Assembly: GCA_002490635.1 (NCBI GenBank) | Contig: DKUJ01000023.1 | Span: forward strand, 29,348 to 93,347 | Reading direction: 5' to 3' | Source of the DNA: Porphyromonadaceae bacterium UBA7207 | GTDB lineage: Bacteria; Bacteroidota; Bacteroidia; Bacteroidales; Muribaculaceae | Length of the DNA stretch: 64,000 nt | Shown: positions 43,742-53,370 of the stretch, one piece after another | How the letters are laid out: the number at the start of each line of letters is the position of its first letter | Position numbering within the stretch: the first letter of the stretch is position 1 | The notes under the pieces: generated by a model | Told to the model about the DNA's origin: nothing | The model's database searches: none | The model's input: the letters and a program-made list of their open reading frames with translations, nothing else | Position numbers and translations under genes: made by a program

Positions 43742-44710
43742 TTATAGTCTGAAGTCTGACAGGAGGCCTTCGTCGAAAACGAAATATACGCCGTCGGAGT
43801 AGGTCCATATTTCCCGCATTCCGCTGTGAGTGGGAACGCGTCGGATGTCGTTCGGTGAGCCCAGGGCAAGTCTGCACTCGTCGCGCGTCATGCCGCTTTG
43901 GACTTTCGACTGTATTATCAGATTCCACACCTCGTCGGTTATCGATGGGTATTGCCGGCGTGGATTCCGAATCGAGAACAGACGGTCGAAGGTGCGTGCG
44001 GCTACACCGGAACCGCCGACACTCATATAAAAACGCCGCTGCTGCCCGCTACAATGTGCCATAGCTGCCATTTCCGGATTTTCGACAGTAAAGCACACTG
44101 CAGCCGGATAGAGGTGGTTTCCCGGTACTACGCTGTCGACTCTCACTTCGATATGCCGGAGGCCGGCTACGTCGGTGCCATTTCCGTCGAACCAGTCGGC
44201 GCTGGCGGTGAACAGGCGTTGTCCGCGCAGCAGGCTGTCGGTGCGCTGCACAAGTTCCAGATCGATGGTGAAAGGAATCTGGAGCACCGCCATTGTGTCG
44301 ATGGTGGCGGAGGACACACCGATGCGGTAGTAGTAGCTGTTGCCTTCGTTATCTTTGAAGCAGAGGTCGGTTGCGTCGTATCCGGTGAGAGTCTGCGCCC
44401 GGGAGCGTCCGGCATAGCGTATTGTCTTGCCCTCGAGATTTTCCCAGTTGTGGGAGGCGCTGGTGAGAACACGGCCTATGCGTTTGTCGGCAACTTTCAA
44501 AGGGTGGCCGCCGGGCTGCCATGCCGACGGCGGCTGAGGCGCGATGGCGCTCAGAAAAGTCTGTTCCGGCCTTGGCGTGGCCGCCTGCTGCCGTTTCACT
44601 TCCGAGGCGCCAATCCGTGGCGTGCTTTCCACGCCTGTGAAGCACGAGCTTGCCGCAAACATTATTGCGGCAAGCACTGTAGTGACTGCTTTTCTGGAAT
44701 TGGCCAGCAC
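43742..44710 (-). CDS. Predicted lipoprotein with C-terminal BamE/SmpA-like domain
   Basis: A 322-residue protein if the GTG at 44710 is the start; it lies 4 bases after the prolyl oligopeptidase stop and gives MLANSRKAVTTVLAAIMFAA followed by SSC, a plausible lipoprotein signal (the ATG at 44662 would leave too short a signal). Residues about 60-260 are strand-rich and unrecognised (WENLEGKTIRYAGRSRA, LRGQRLFTASADWFDGNG). The C-terminal 60 residues (IQSKVQSGMTRDECRLALGS, EIWTYSDGVYFVFDEGLL) look like the SmpA/BamE repeat pattern GMTxxEV...G.P. Outer-membrane-associated function is an inference. Confidence 0.6.
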   Translation of the reverse strand: MLANSRKAVTTVLAAIMFAASSCFTGVESTPRIGASEVKRQQAATPRPEQTFLSAIAPQPPSAWQPGGHPLKVADKRIGRVLTSASHNWENLEGKTIRYAGRSRAQTLTGYDATDLCFKDNEGNSYYYRIGVSSATIDTMAVLQIPFTIDLELVQRTDSLLRGQRLFTASADWFDGNGTDVAGLRHIEVRVDSVVPGNHLYPAAVCFTVENPEMAAMAHCSGQQRRFYMSVGGSGVAARTFDRLFSIRNPRRQYPSITDEVWNLIIQSKVQSGMTRDECRLALGSPNDIRRVPTHSGMREIWTYSDGVYFVFDEGLLSDFRL

Positions 44711-44714
44711 TTTG

Positions 44715-46880
44715 TCAGCGCTCTTGGGTGGGATCGATTCCCAGGTTGTTGTAGATGAACGAATAGATGTCGGCGTATTCCTCCACAACCTTGGCTTTCG
44801 GCTTTCCGGCGCCATGTCCTGCATTGGAGTCGATTCGTATCAGCTTGGGACGGTCGCCGGTGTCGGAAGCCTGCAGGGTTGCCGCATATTTGAAGGAGTG
44901 TGCGGGCACCACACGGTCGTCGTGGTCGGCGGTAGTGACAAGTATGGCAGGGTATGGAGTGCCGTCGTCGCTTATGTTGTGCACAGGCGAATAGTTGTAA
45001 AGATACTGTGCCATCTCGGGGCTGTCGGCGCTTGTTCCGTAATCGTGTGCCCAGTTCCAGCCTATTGTGAACAGATGGTAGCGCATCATATCCATTACGC
45101 CTACTCGGGGTATTGCCACTGCGAACAGGTCGGGACGCTGGTTGACAACGGCTCCCACGAGCAGGCCGCCGTTGCTGCCGCCTTCGATGGTGAGAAGTTC
45201 GGGGCGTGTCCAGTTGTTGCCTACCATGTATTCGGCGGCGGCGATAAAGTCGTCGAATACGTTCTGTTTCTGCATTTTTGTGCCTGCTTTGTGCCATGCC
45301 TCGCCGTATTCGCTGCCGCCTCGCAGGTTTGCCGAGGCATATATGCCGCCGTTCTCGAGCCACAGCAGGCGGTTGGCGTTGAAACCTGGGTTGAGAGGCA
45401 CGTTGAAGCCTCCGTAGCCGTAGAGATAGACAGGATTGTTGCTGTTCTGTTCGAGGTCGGCACGGCGGACAATGAACATAGGCACGCGGGTGCTGTCGGC
45501 AGAGGTGTAGAACACCTGCTCGGTGACGTAGCGGTCGGGGTCGAACCCTTCGATTTCCGTTTTGTGAAGCAGTGTCGAGGTGTTATCGGCCAGGTTGTAG
45601 CTGTACACACTCGAGGGATAGAGGAAGGAGGAGAAGCTGTAGAACACGTCGTTGCTGCGGCTGTCGCTGCTGAAAGCCGCTGTTCCGTAGGTGGGGAACT
45701 CAATTTCGCCCAGGCGCTGTCCCTGGAGGTCGTAGATGTAGGCGTGATGCGAGGCGTCGCGGTCCACTACGGCTATAAGCCGGTCGGGGCCGGCAAAATT
45801 CACTGAAGCTATCACGCCGCCGTCGGGATCCTCGGGAATCACCGTCTGCCATTTTTCGTGCGCCGGATTTGCCGGGTCGATGGCGACAACACGGTTGCGG
45901 GGCGCGTCGGCGGAAGTCATGGCATATATTTTGCCGTTCACGGCGTCGAAAGGCAGGATTTCGTTTTCCTGCGAGTTCTCGGCCACCAGGAAAAGCGAGC
46001 CTGGACGGCTGAGGTCGCGTATGGCCAGAGAGTTGCCGTGTCCGTCGCCGCTTCCGGCGAGTGCCAGCCATCGGCCTCCGAGCACTTGCGCTGTGTGGAA
46101 ATGCAGGGGTTCGTCGCGGTTTTCGTAGACCAGTGCGTCCTCGCTCTGGGGTGTTCCGAGGCGGTGGTAGTACACGCGGTGGTATTCGTTGGCGTTGGAG
46201 TATTCCTTGCCGGCTTCGGGGCGGTCGTAGGCCGAGTAGTAGAAACCGTCGCCGTGCCATTCCGCGCCGGTGAATTTGGCCCATTCGATGTGGTCGGGCA
46301 GCAGTTCGCCGGTCTGGGTATCCATCACATATATCTCGGTCCAGTCGCTTCCGCGGCGGGATATGGTGTATGCCGCTTTGCTTCCGTCCTTGCTGAACGA
46401 AAGGCCGGTCAGCGCCACGGTGCCGTCATCGGAGAGGGTGTTGGGGTCGATGAACACTTCGGGAGTGCCGCCGATGCTGTCCATGCGGTACACGATGCTC
46501 TGGTTGCGGGAGCCGTCGTTCGCCGAGAAGTAGTAGCGGCCATCGTTTTCGCGCGAGGGCATTCCCTGGCGCTCATAGCTGTTGAGAGTATTTAGGCGGT
46601 CGCGGAGAGTCGCACGGAAGGGGATGGCCTGGAGGTAGCTGTTGGTAAGCGAGTTTTCGGCCTCTACCCAGGCGCGGGTGGCGGCGCTGGTGTCGTTTTC
46701 CAGCGGACGGTAGGGGTCGGCTACGGTGATGTCGAAAGCCTCGTAGGATGTACTGTCGGAAGGGGCTGCCGGGTACTCGAGGGTTTTGCCGTTTTTGCAC
46801 GATGGTGATGCCATTGCCATTGCTGTGAATGCAACTGCCAGTACAAGCTTAGCTGCGTGTTTTGTCGTTGGTCTGTACAT
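44715..46880 (-). CDS. Prolyl oligopeptidase (S9A family)
   Basis: A 721-residue serine peptidase with a lipoprotein-like signal (AVAFTAMAMASPSC, then KNG). The N-terminal beta-propeller (about 40-430) is followed by the alpha/beta-hydrolase domain. The catalytic Ser is in EGGSNGGLL near residue 568, Asp in VTTADHDDRVVPAHSF near 651, and His in SNAGHGAGKPKAK near 688. It cleaves short proline-containing peptides after proline, here probably in the periplasm. It overlaps the end of the MscS gene by 32 bases. Confidence 0.95.
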   Translation of the reverse strand: MYRPTTKHAAKLVLAVAFTAMAMASPSCKNGKTLEYPAAPSDSTSYEAFDITVADPYRPLENDTSAATRAWVEAENSLTNSYLQAIPFRATLRDRLNTLNSYERQGMPSRENDGRYYFSANDGSRNQSIVYRMDSIGGTPEVFIDPNTLSDDGTVALTGLSFSKDGSKAAYTISRRGSDWTEIYVMDTQTGELLPDHIEWAKFTGAEWHGDGFYYSAYDRPEAGKEYSNANEYHRVYYHRLGTPQSEDALVYENRDEPLHFHTAQVLGGRWLALAGSGDGHGNSLAIRDLSRPGSLFLVAENSQENEILPFDAVNGKIYAMTSADAPRNRVVAIDPANPAHEKWQTVIPEDPDGGVIASVNFAGPDRLIAVVDRDASHHAYIYDLQGQRLGEIEFPTYGTAAFSSDSRSNDVFYSFSSFLYPSSVYSYNLADNTSTLLHKTEIEGFDPDRYVTEQVFYTSADSTRVPMFIVRRADLEQNSNNPVYLYGYGGFNVPLNPGFNANRLLWLENGGIYASANLRGGSEYGEAWHKAGTKMQKQNVFDDFIAAAEYMVGNNWTRPELLTIEGGSNGGLLVGAVVNQRPDLFAVAIPRVGVMDMMRYHLFTIGWNWAHDYGTSADSPEMAQYLYNYSPVHNISDDGTPYPAILVTTADHDDRVVPAHSFKYAATLQASDTGDRPKLIRIDSNAGHGAGKPKAKVVEEYADIYSFIYNNLGIDPTQER

Positions 46881-47796
46881 GGACGTCGAGTTGCGGGAAG
46901 GGGAACGAGATGCCCGCGCTTCCCAGTTGGTTATAAATGGTTTCGTTGATGCGGTAATACAGGCTCCAGTAAGACGATGTCTTTGTCCATGCGCTCACCT
47001 TGAGGTCGACGCTGCTGGCCGCCAGTTCATTGACCACGACACTGGGAGAGCAGTCGGCCACCGGCATGGAATTGTCGGCGCTGTCGCTTCTGACCACGTC
47101 GGGGTCGGCCTGCAGTATTTCCAGAATCCTGGCGCGTGCGGCATCCACGTTGTCGCCATAGGAAATGCTCACGGTCCAGTCCACGCGCCGGTATTCCTGG
47201 CGGCTGTAGTTGTTTACCGAGCCTGTGGAGAGCCCGCCGTTGGGGATTATGATACTTTTATTGTCGGGGGTGCAGATTATGGTGTGGAAAATCTGGATTT
47301 CGCGCACCGTTCCGGCATATCCCTGGGCCTCTATGTAGTCGCCTATCCTGTAAGGTTTGAGAAGAAGAATCAGCACGCCGCCGGCGAAGTTCTGCAAGGT
47401 TCCGCTCAGTGCCATACCTATTGCCACGCCGGCCGAGGCGAAGAGCGCCAGGAAACTCGAAGTCTCTATTCCCAGAATGCCTATCACAATCACCACAAGG
47501 ATGAAATAGAGCACTATCTTTACCATGCTGAGCACGAATGTGCGCAGCGACTGGTCGATGTGGCGGCGTTCGAAAATTCTGTTTACCAGGCCATAGAGCT
47601 TGCGGATTATGAATCGGCCGATGTAGAACACCGCCACGGCTATCGCCAGGTTTATGGCGAAGGTTACCATGGAGGATATCAGTTTGGCGATAAGCTCGTC
47701 GGCAGGCAGTGTGGCCAGCATATGAAGCTCGTTTCTGGTGTCGGGCACGGAATCGGGCAGTACAGCCGGTACGTCGGGTATCTGAAGTAATGTCAT
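46849..47796 (-). CDS. MscS-family mechanosensitive channel
   Basis: A 315-residue inner-membrane channel. Three hydrophobic segments occur in the first 150 residues (ELIAKLISSMVTFAINLAIA, MVKIVLYFILVVIVIGILGI), then the pore-lining helix ALFASAGVAIGMALSGTLQN and the beta domain FAGGVLILLLKPYRIGDYIE, both typical of MscS. It opens under membrane tension to release solutes. The frame shares one base with the C11 peptidase stop, so the pair is coupled. Confidence 0.95.
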   Translation of the reverse strand: MTLLQIPDVPAVLPDSVPDTRNELHMLATLPADELIAKLISSMVTFAINLAIAVAVFYIGRFIIRKLYGLVNRIFERRHIDQSLRTFVLSMVKIVLYFILVVIVIGILGIETSSFLALFASAGVAIGMALSGTLQNFAGGVLILLLKPYRIGDYIEAQGYAGTVREIQIFHTIICTPDNKSIIIPNGGLSTGSVNNYSRQEYRRVDWTVSISYGDNVDAARARILEILQADPDVVRSDSADNSMPVADCSPSVVVNELAASSVDLKVSAWTKTSSYWSLYYRINETIYNQLGSAGISFPFPQLDVHVQTNDKTRS

Positions 47797-48986
47797 CAGT
47801 GTTGGTAGAGTTTAGATGCCACATCGGCATACCACTGCAGATTCATGTAGTTGCCGTGCAGGGCGTGGTCGGGAGTGGCGAGGATGTAAGTGGAGAGTCC
47901 GTTGTTGTTGTCGAGGCTTACGCTGCTCCACAGGTATGGGGTTGCGGCGGAGTAGGGCACGGCATTGTCGAAGGCGGTGCCGAAAGCCTCGGTCAGTGCG
48001 CTGTTGCCGGACAGAGCCTCTATGTAGTCGCGGAAGTCATAGTAATAACAATGGCTTACGTCGTAGTCGCTGAGCCTCTGGGGGGTATAGCCTGCCGGCA
48101 TTGCCGCGGTGGCGGCATTGTAGATGTCGGCGGTGGCTTGGGCAAGTTCGCCGAGGGCATCGGTGCGGATCACGCTCATGGTGCATGTGCGCTGCATGCC
48201 CGTTTTGCTGTCGTAGTAGTCGAAAGTGTTGCGCGCGGCGCCGATCAGTGCGGTCTCGGAGCCGTCGATTAGCTGTTCGATGTTGCGGTCGTAGGGCATG
48301 CCGCTGGTAATCAGCTCTGTGGGGCTGCCGACTATTATGTCGGTCACTGTCCGGAGCTCATAGGCTGTTTCGATGCTGCTCATGTAGCAGCAGTCGAAAT
48401 ATATATAGTCGAAGCGGGGACCTTTCGAGAGGATATCGGCAAGAGTCGAGATATTCATCTTGACACCGTTTTCCGGACCATATGAGAACGAAGTGCCGTC
48501 GCGCTCCGCCATCCGTGCGGGGTCGGTGATGCCGTCTTCAATCCAGCCGGTGCCATGTCCCCACAGCACAAGGCCATAGCTGTGTGCGGGAGCGGTCTTC
48601 TGTGTCGTTTCTATTATGTACGACAGCCTCTGGCGCGTGCCGGCTGGTATTCCGCGGGAAAAGCGTTCGATGGTGTCCACCTTGCCGCCGGGGCGTATTT
48701 CCACCAACGCGGGGTCGCGGCGGTACGGCGAATGGTACACCAGCAGGCGCCCGTTCTGGCCCAGGCCGCCCGCATCGACGCCGGCACGCATTTCGGCGAT
48801 GTCGTCGGTGTCGTATCCGCCGCTGCCGAGGTTGTTGTCGGCGGCCATGTACACAAGCACTGTGCGCGATGCCGTTGTGGGTATTGGAGGTATCGGGTCG
48901 GGCTCTTCTTTGTCGCAGCCGGCAAGAAAAGTGGCCGCAACAAACATTGAAAGGAGGAGAACTGTGTTTCTGAATTTCATAATCAT
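47796..48986 (-). CDS. Clostripain-like (C11) cysteine peptidase lipoprotein
   Basis: A 396-residue protein with lipoprotein signal FRNTVLLLSMFVAATFLAGC (lipobox LAGC). The C11 catalytic dyad is visible: His in SYGLVLWGHGTGW near residue 145 and Cys in YIYFDCCYMSSIETA near 200. The N-terminal strand RTVLVYMAADNNLG is a family hallmark. C11 peptidases of gut Bacteroidota cleave after Arg/Lys and can activate toxins or surface proteins. ATGs at 48986 and 48980 are both possible; the TAACTTTG box ends only 2 bases before the first. Confidence 0.93.
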   Translation of the reverse strand: MIMKFRNTVLLLSMFVAATFLAGCDKEEPDPIPPIPTTASRTVLVYMAADNNLGSGGYDTDDIAEMRAGVDAGGLGQNGRLLVYHSPYRRDPALVEIRPGGKVDTIERFSRGIPAGTRQRLSYIIETTQKTAPAHSYGLVLWGHGTGWIEDGITDPARMAERDGTSFSYGPENGVKMNISTLADILSKGPRFDYIYFDCCYMSSIETAYELRTVTDIIVGSPTELITSGMPYDRNIEQLIDGSETALIGAARNTFDYYDSKTGMQRTCTMSVIRTDALGELAQATADIYNAATAAMPAGYTPQRLSDYDVSHCYYYDFRDYIEALSGNSALTEAFGTAFDNAVPYSAATPYLWSSVSLDNNNGLSTYILATPDHALHGNYMNLQWYADVASKLYQH

Positions 48987-48987
48987 G

Positions 48988-48995
48988 CAAAGTTA
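48988..48995 (-). promoter_or_regulatory. -7 box adjoining the C11 peptidase start
   Basis: On the minus strand this is TAACTTTG. It ends one base before the ATG at 48986 and 7 before the one at 48980, so the message would be leaderless or nearly so if this box is used. Confidence 0.45.
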
Positions 48996-49052
48996 CAAAA
49001 TCATGCCAATCCTGCAATCTGCATTAAAGACTTTTAAACAGTTGTACAGTTT

Positions 49053-49194
49053 CTTAGATACTTTCGCTTGGCAAATAATCAAATATTTTGCTTTGCACAC
49101 GACTAATCGCTATCTTTGACCTACGTCTTAGATACTCACGCTCGGCAAAGTCCAAATAAATTTGGCTTTGCTCTCGACTTATTCGTATCTTTGC
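49053..49194 (+). repeat. Two tandem promoter-bearing units before the ABC-F gene
   Basis: Two imperfect copies, 49053-49119 and 49127-49194, spaced 74-75 bases. Each starts CTTAGATACT, has a GGCAAA...TTTGCTTTG-like or GTCCAAATaaATTTGGCTTTG inverted repeat and CTC/CACGACTNAT, and ends with TATCTTTG (49111-49118 and 49186-49193), a consensus -7 box. In copy two the inverted repeat is nearly perfect (49146-49170). The whole intergenic stretch of 48987-49226 holds no gene. Confidence 0.75.
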
Positions 49195-49226
49195 ACAAAT
49201 TTGACCAGTCAGAATCCAGTTAGTGC

Positions 49227-51218
49227 ATGATTTCAATCAACAGCTTGTCGGTGGAGTTCAGCTCGCAAGTTCTGTTCGACAGCATAAACTATGTTATAAA
49301 CCCCAAGGATAAGATTGCCCTTGTGGGAAAGAACGGCGCCGGCAAGAGCACAATGCTAAAAATCATAGCCGGCCTGCAGAAACCCTCATCTGGGAACGTG
49401 GCCGTGCCCCAGGGGGTAACGGTTGGTTATCTTCCCCAGCAGATGGTGCTCGCCGACTCAACAACGGTGGCCGACGAGGTCCGCAAGGTGTTTTCGCATA
49501 TAAAGGACATGCATGCCGAACTCGACCGCATGTCGGCTGAGCTGTCTTCGAGAACCGACTATGAATCGGACTCCTATGCGGCGCTTATCGAAAAGATGAC
49601 TTCGCTGTCGGACCGTATAGCCATAGAGGAGAGTGAGAATGCCGAGGCCGAGATGGAGAAAACCCTGCTGGGCCTTGGTTTTGTGCGCAGCGATTTCGAC
49701 CGTCCGACTTCCGAGTTTTCCGGTGGCTGGCGTATGCGTATCGAGCTTGCCAAAATTCTTCTTCGGCATCCTGATGTCCTATTGCTCGACGAACCCACCA
49801 ACCATCTCGACATCGAGTCCATCCAATGGCTCGAGCAATTCCTTGTCAGCAAGGCTAAGGCTGTTGTGCTCGTGAGTCACGACAGGGCATTCATCGACAA
49901 TGTCACTTCGCGGACCATCGAGATATCGATGGGTAAAATCTACGATTATGCTGTGAACTACAGCAAATTCGTGGCGCTTCGCGCCGAGCGCATAGAACAG
50001 CAGATGCGCGCCTATCGCAACCAGCAGAAGCAGATTGCCGACACCGAGGATTTTATAGAACGTTTCCGCTACAAGGCCACCAAGAGCGTCCAGGTGCAGA
50101 GCCGTATTAAGCAGCTTGCGAAAATAGAACGCATAGAGGTCGATGAGGTGGACAATTCCCGCCTGAACCTGCGTTTCCCTCCTGCCCCGCGTTCTGGCGA
50201 CTATCCTTTGATTCTCGATGGCGTGGGCAAGGCATACGGCAGCCATCAGGTGTTCGATAATGCCACATTCACCCTCAAGCGTGGCGAGAAAGTGGCTTTT
50301 GTCGGAAAGAACGGCGAGGGAAAATCGACACTTGTAAAGTGCATAATGGGAGAAATTCCTTTCTCAGGCATGCTGCGTCTGGGGCATAATGTCAAGATAG
50401 GATATTTCGCCCAGAACCAGGCCCAGCTGCTCGATGGCGAAATAACCGTTTTCGATACCATCGACAGGGTTGCCGTGGGTGACATACGCACGAAAATACG
50501 CGACATCCTCGGCGCCTTCATGTTCGGCGGCGAGGCTTCCGACAAGAAGGTGAAGGTGCTTTCGGGCGGTGAGAAAACGCGCCTGGCTATGATTCGCCTG
50601 CTGCTCGAGCCGGTGAATCTGCTGATTCTCGACGAGCCTACCAACCACCTCGACATGAAGACCAAAGATATCCTGAAGCAGGCGATAAAGGACTTCAACG
50701 GGACCGTGATAGTTGTAAGCCACGACCGTGAGTTCCTCGACGGGCTTGTGGAGAAAGTCTACGAGTTCGGAGGCGGTAAGGTGCGTGAATGCATAGGCGG
50801 TATTTACGAATTTCTCGAGAGCAAAAGGCTCGATTCACTGCAGCAGCTCGAGGCCGGCACAACGGCTCGACTCCCTAAGCAGGAGAAACAGGAGGTGCCA
50901 CGCGTTGAGGCAAGCGAGCCCGCGGCGGCCAGGCCGGAACCGGTCGTCGCAAAGATTTCGTATGCCGAACAGCGCGAACGTGACAAGATACTCCGCAAGG
51001 CGGCACGCAAGGTTGAAGAAGCGGAGCAGGCAGTTGCCGCAGCCGAGAAAAATGTGGCCGATATCGAGGCCGCCATAGCCCAGGGGCAGACTGCTGACGA
51101 CATCTACAACCGGCATGCCCAGGCAGTGAAGGACCTCGAGAACACAATGAGCCTATGGGAACTCGCCCAGACTGAACTCGACACACTTAACGAAAAATAC
51201 AAATCCCCCAATAAATAG
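49227..51218 (+). CDS. ABC-F family ATP-binding protein
   Basis: A 663-residue soluble twin-ABC protein. Domain 1 has Walker A LVGKNGAGKST (33-43) and signature EFSGGWRMRIELAK; the linker helix includes YRNQQKQIADTEDFIERF; domain 2 has Walker A FVGKNGEGKSTL near 358 and signature VLSGGEKTRLAMIRLLL with DEPTNHLDM. The C-terminus is a charged coiled coil. ABC-F proteins act on the ribosome, in translation rescue or antibiotic protection; no membrane domain is present. The PepO gene starts 4 bases later. Confidence 0.95.
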   Translation: MISINSLSVEFSSQVLFDSINYVINPKDKIALVGKNGAGKSTMLKIIAGLQKPSSGNVAVPQGVTVGYLPQQMVLADSTTVADEVRKVFSHIKDMHAELDRMSAELSSRTDYESDSYAALIEKMTSLSDRIAIEESENAEAEMEKTLLGLGFVRSDFDRPTSEFSGGWRMRIELAKILLRHPDVLLLDEPTNHLDIESIQWLEQFLVSKAKAVVLVSHDRAFIDNVTSRTIEISMGKIYDYAVNYSKFVALRAERIEQQMRAYRNQQKQIADTEDFIERFRYKATKSVQVQSRIKQLAKIERIEVDEVDNSRLNLRFPPAPRSGDYPLILDGVGKAYGSHQVFDNATFTLKRGEKVAFVGKNGEGKSTLVKCIMGEIPFSGMLRLGHNVKIGYFAQNQAQLLDGEITVFDTIDRVAVGDIRTKIRDILGAFMFGGEASDKKVKVLSGGEKTRLAMIRLLLEPVNLLILDEPTNHLDMKTKDILKQAIKDFNGTVIVVSHDREFLDGLVEKVYEFGGGKVRECIGGIYEFLESKRLDSLQQLEAGTTARLPKQEKQEVPRVEASEPAAARPEPVVAKISYAEQRERDKILRKAARKVEEAEQAVAAAEKNVADIEAAIAQGQTADDIYNRHAQAVKDLENTMSLWELAQTELDTLNEKYKSPNK

Positions 51219-51222
51219 TCTT

Positions 51223-53247
51223 ATGAAACTAATCAACTTAGGCTTCGCTGCCGGAGCCATCGCTGCCGGCATCCTCGCAGGCTGCTCCCAGGGAGCAGCC
51301 ACCCCAAGAGGCATCGACACTGCCAATCTCGACACCACGGCATGTCCGCGCACCGATTTTTACGACTACGCATGCGGAGGCTGGCGTGCCGCCAATCCGC
51401 TGCCTGCCGATAAATCGCGCTACGGAACATTCGATGTGCTTGGCGAGACAGCCCGCGAGCAGGTGCGCGAACTGGTGTCGTCGATCAATCCCGACACTGC
51501 CACCGCAGGTACCAACGCACAGAAAATCGCGGACCTCTATGCAATGGGAATGGACAGCGTGCGCCTGAATGAGCAGGGTGCCGAACCTCTCAGGGAAGAC
51601 CTGCTCGTTATCCAGAACGCAGGGCGCGACCAGATAATCGAGCTCATGGCCAAAATGCCCGGCGTGGATGCTTTCTTCGGCTGCGGAGTGATGGCCGATC
51701 TCGCCGACAGCGACCGCAATGCCATGTACTGGGGTCAGGGAGGCCTTGGCCTCGGCGACCGCGACTACTATCTCGACGACACCGAACGCGCAGCTGCCAT
51801 ACGCCAGGCATACAGCACCTGCCTTACCTCTCTGGCACGGCTCGCCGGATACACAGAGGACGATGCAGCACGTCTTGCAGCCAACACAATGGCGCTTGAA
51901 ACCGAGCTTGCCAAAGCCCAGATGACACGCACCGAGATGCGCAATATCGAAGCTCTGTATAATCCGACTCCGGTTGCCGAACTGGCAGCACGCTATCCCA
52001 ATATCGACCTTCAGAAGTTCTTTGCCATCCAGGGTCTCGAAGGTGTCGACACTATAATCGTGGAACAGCCCGCCTACTTCGAGCAGGTATCCAAAACCCT
52101 TGCCGCAGCTCCCGAGCAGCAGCTGCGCGACTACCTTGCCGCTTCTTACATTTCTTCGGCAACACCCTATCTTTCCGACGATTTTGTGAATGCCGCATTC
52201 GAGCTCACCAAAGTGATGAGCGGTGTCGAGCAGCAGCAGCCCCGCTGGAAGCGTGCCCTGGCAGTGCCAAACGGCATTCTCGGCGAAGCTCTCGGCCAGC
52301 TATATGTGGAGCGCTACTTCCCTGCCTCCTCGAAAGAGAAGATGCTCACGCTGGTAGGCAACCTCCAGCAGGCTCTCGGCCAGCACATCGACAGCCTCAC
52401 ATGGATGAGCGACGAAACCAAGGTTCGCGCGCACGAGAAACTGAACGCCTTCACTGTAAAAATCGGCTATCCCGACAAATGGCGCGACTATTCCGGGCTC
52501 ACTGTCGATCCTCAGAAGTCGTACTGGGAGAATATCAAGTCCGCCATCGTGTTCAACAACAACTATAACCTCAGCGACTACGGCAAGCCTGTGGACCGCG
52601 AACGCTGGCATATGACTCCGCAGACTGTGAATGCCTACTACAACCCCACAACAAACGAAATCACTTTCCCCGCCGCGATTCTCCAGCCTCCTTTCTTCGA
52701 TCCCGAGGCCGACGATGCCATTAACTACGGCGCCATCGGTGTGGTTATCGGCCACGAGATGACTCATGGTTTCGACGACCAGGGCCGGCAGTTCGACAAG
52801 AACGGAAACTTCGCCAACTGGTGGGCCGATGCCGATGCTGAAGCTTTCAATCAGCTGGCCGACAAGCTTGTGGCTCAGTTCGATTCCATCGAAGTCGCTC
52901 CCGGGCTGAATGCCAACGGCCGCCTCACTCTTGGTGAGAACATCGCCGACCAGGGTGGTCTGAGAGTCGCATACACAGCATACCACAACTCGCTGGGCGA
53001 AAATCCCGGAGAGGAGATCGACGGCTTCACACCCGACCAGCGCTTCTATCTCGGCTATGCCAACGTGTGGGCAGCCAACGTACGCGACGAGGAAGTGCGC
53101 CAGCGCACACTCACCGACCCCCACTCGCTGGGTCGCTATCGCGTTAACGCCACTCTGCGCAACATCGAACCGTTCTACAACGCATTCGGTGTGGTTCCCG
53201 GCGACTCCATGTACATGGCTCCCGAAGACCGAGTGGTAATCTGGTAA
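51223..53247 (+). CDS. pepO: M13-family zinc endopeptidase (PepO/neprilysin-like)
   Basis: A 674-residue exported metallopeptidase. The lipoprotein-type signal MKLINLGFAAGAIAAGILAGC places Cys21 as the lipid site. The zinc site is His511-Glu-Met-Thr-His515 in VIGHEMTHGFDD, with Glu572 in GENIADQGG as third ligand. The N-terminal domain starts FYDYACGGWRAANPLP, typical of M13. The end (PEDRVVIW) has the usual conserved tryptophan. Cleaves peptides at hydrophobic residues, probably in the periplasm or at the surface. Confidence 0.95.
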   Translation: MKLINLGFAAGAIAAGILAGCSQGAATPRGIDTANLDTTACPRTDFYDYACGGWRAANPLPADKSRYGTFDVLGETAREQVRELVSSINPDTATAGTNAQKIADLYAMGMDSVRLNEQGAEPLREDLLVIQNAGRDQIIELMAKMPGVDAFFGCGVMADLADSDRNAMYWGQGGLGLGDRDYYLDDTERAAAIRQAYSTCLTSLARLAGYTEDDAARLAANTMALETELAKAQMTRTEMRNIEALYNPTPVAELAARYPNIDLQKFFAIQGLEGVDTIIVEQPAYFEQVSKTLAAAPEQQLRDYLAASYISSATPYLSDDFVNAAFELTKVMSGVEQQQPRWKRALAVPNGILGEALGQLYVERYFPASSKEKMLTLVGNLQQALGQHIDSLTWMSDETKVRAHEKLNAFTVKIGYPDKWRDYSGLTVDPQKSYWENIKSAIVFNNNYNLSDYGKPVDRERWHMTPQTVNAYYNPTTNEITFPAAILQPPFFDPEADDAINYGAIGVVIGHEMTHGFDDQGRQFDKNGNFANWWADADAEAFNQLADKLVAQFDSIEVAPGLNANGRLTLGENIADQGGLRVAYTAYHNSLGENPGEEIDGFTPDQRFYLGYANVWAANVRDEEVRQRTLTDPHSLGRYRVNATLRNIEPFYNAFGVVPGDSMYMAPEDRVVIW

Positions 53248-53269
53248 CCATAAGCCAGCCAGTTATATT

Positions 53270-53303
53270 GCAGGCGGCTCCGGATTGTCCGGTTGCCGCC
53301 TGC
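53270..53303 (+). terminator. Hairpin after pepO
   Basis: GCAGGCGG (53270-53277) pairs with CCGCCTGC (53296-53303), with an inner TCCGG/CCGG stem. There is no clear T run after it. It lies 22 bases beyond the pepO stop and could end that transcript. Confidence 0.5.
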
Positions 53304-53370
53304 ATTGCATTCCGGGGTACCGGTTTGCGGCATTTGTCCGGTTAATGAATGTTAAGATTCAGCGGCGCGC

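Noticed and set aside
43591..43869. A short minus-strand frame downstream of the BamE-like lipoprotein gene
   Set aside because: It runs through the terminator hairpin and overlaps the end of the lipoprotein gene in another frame.
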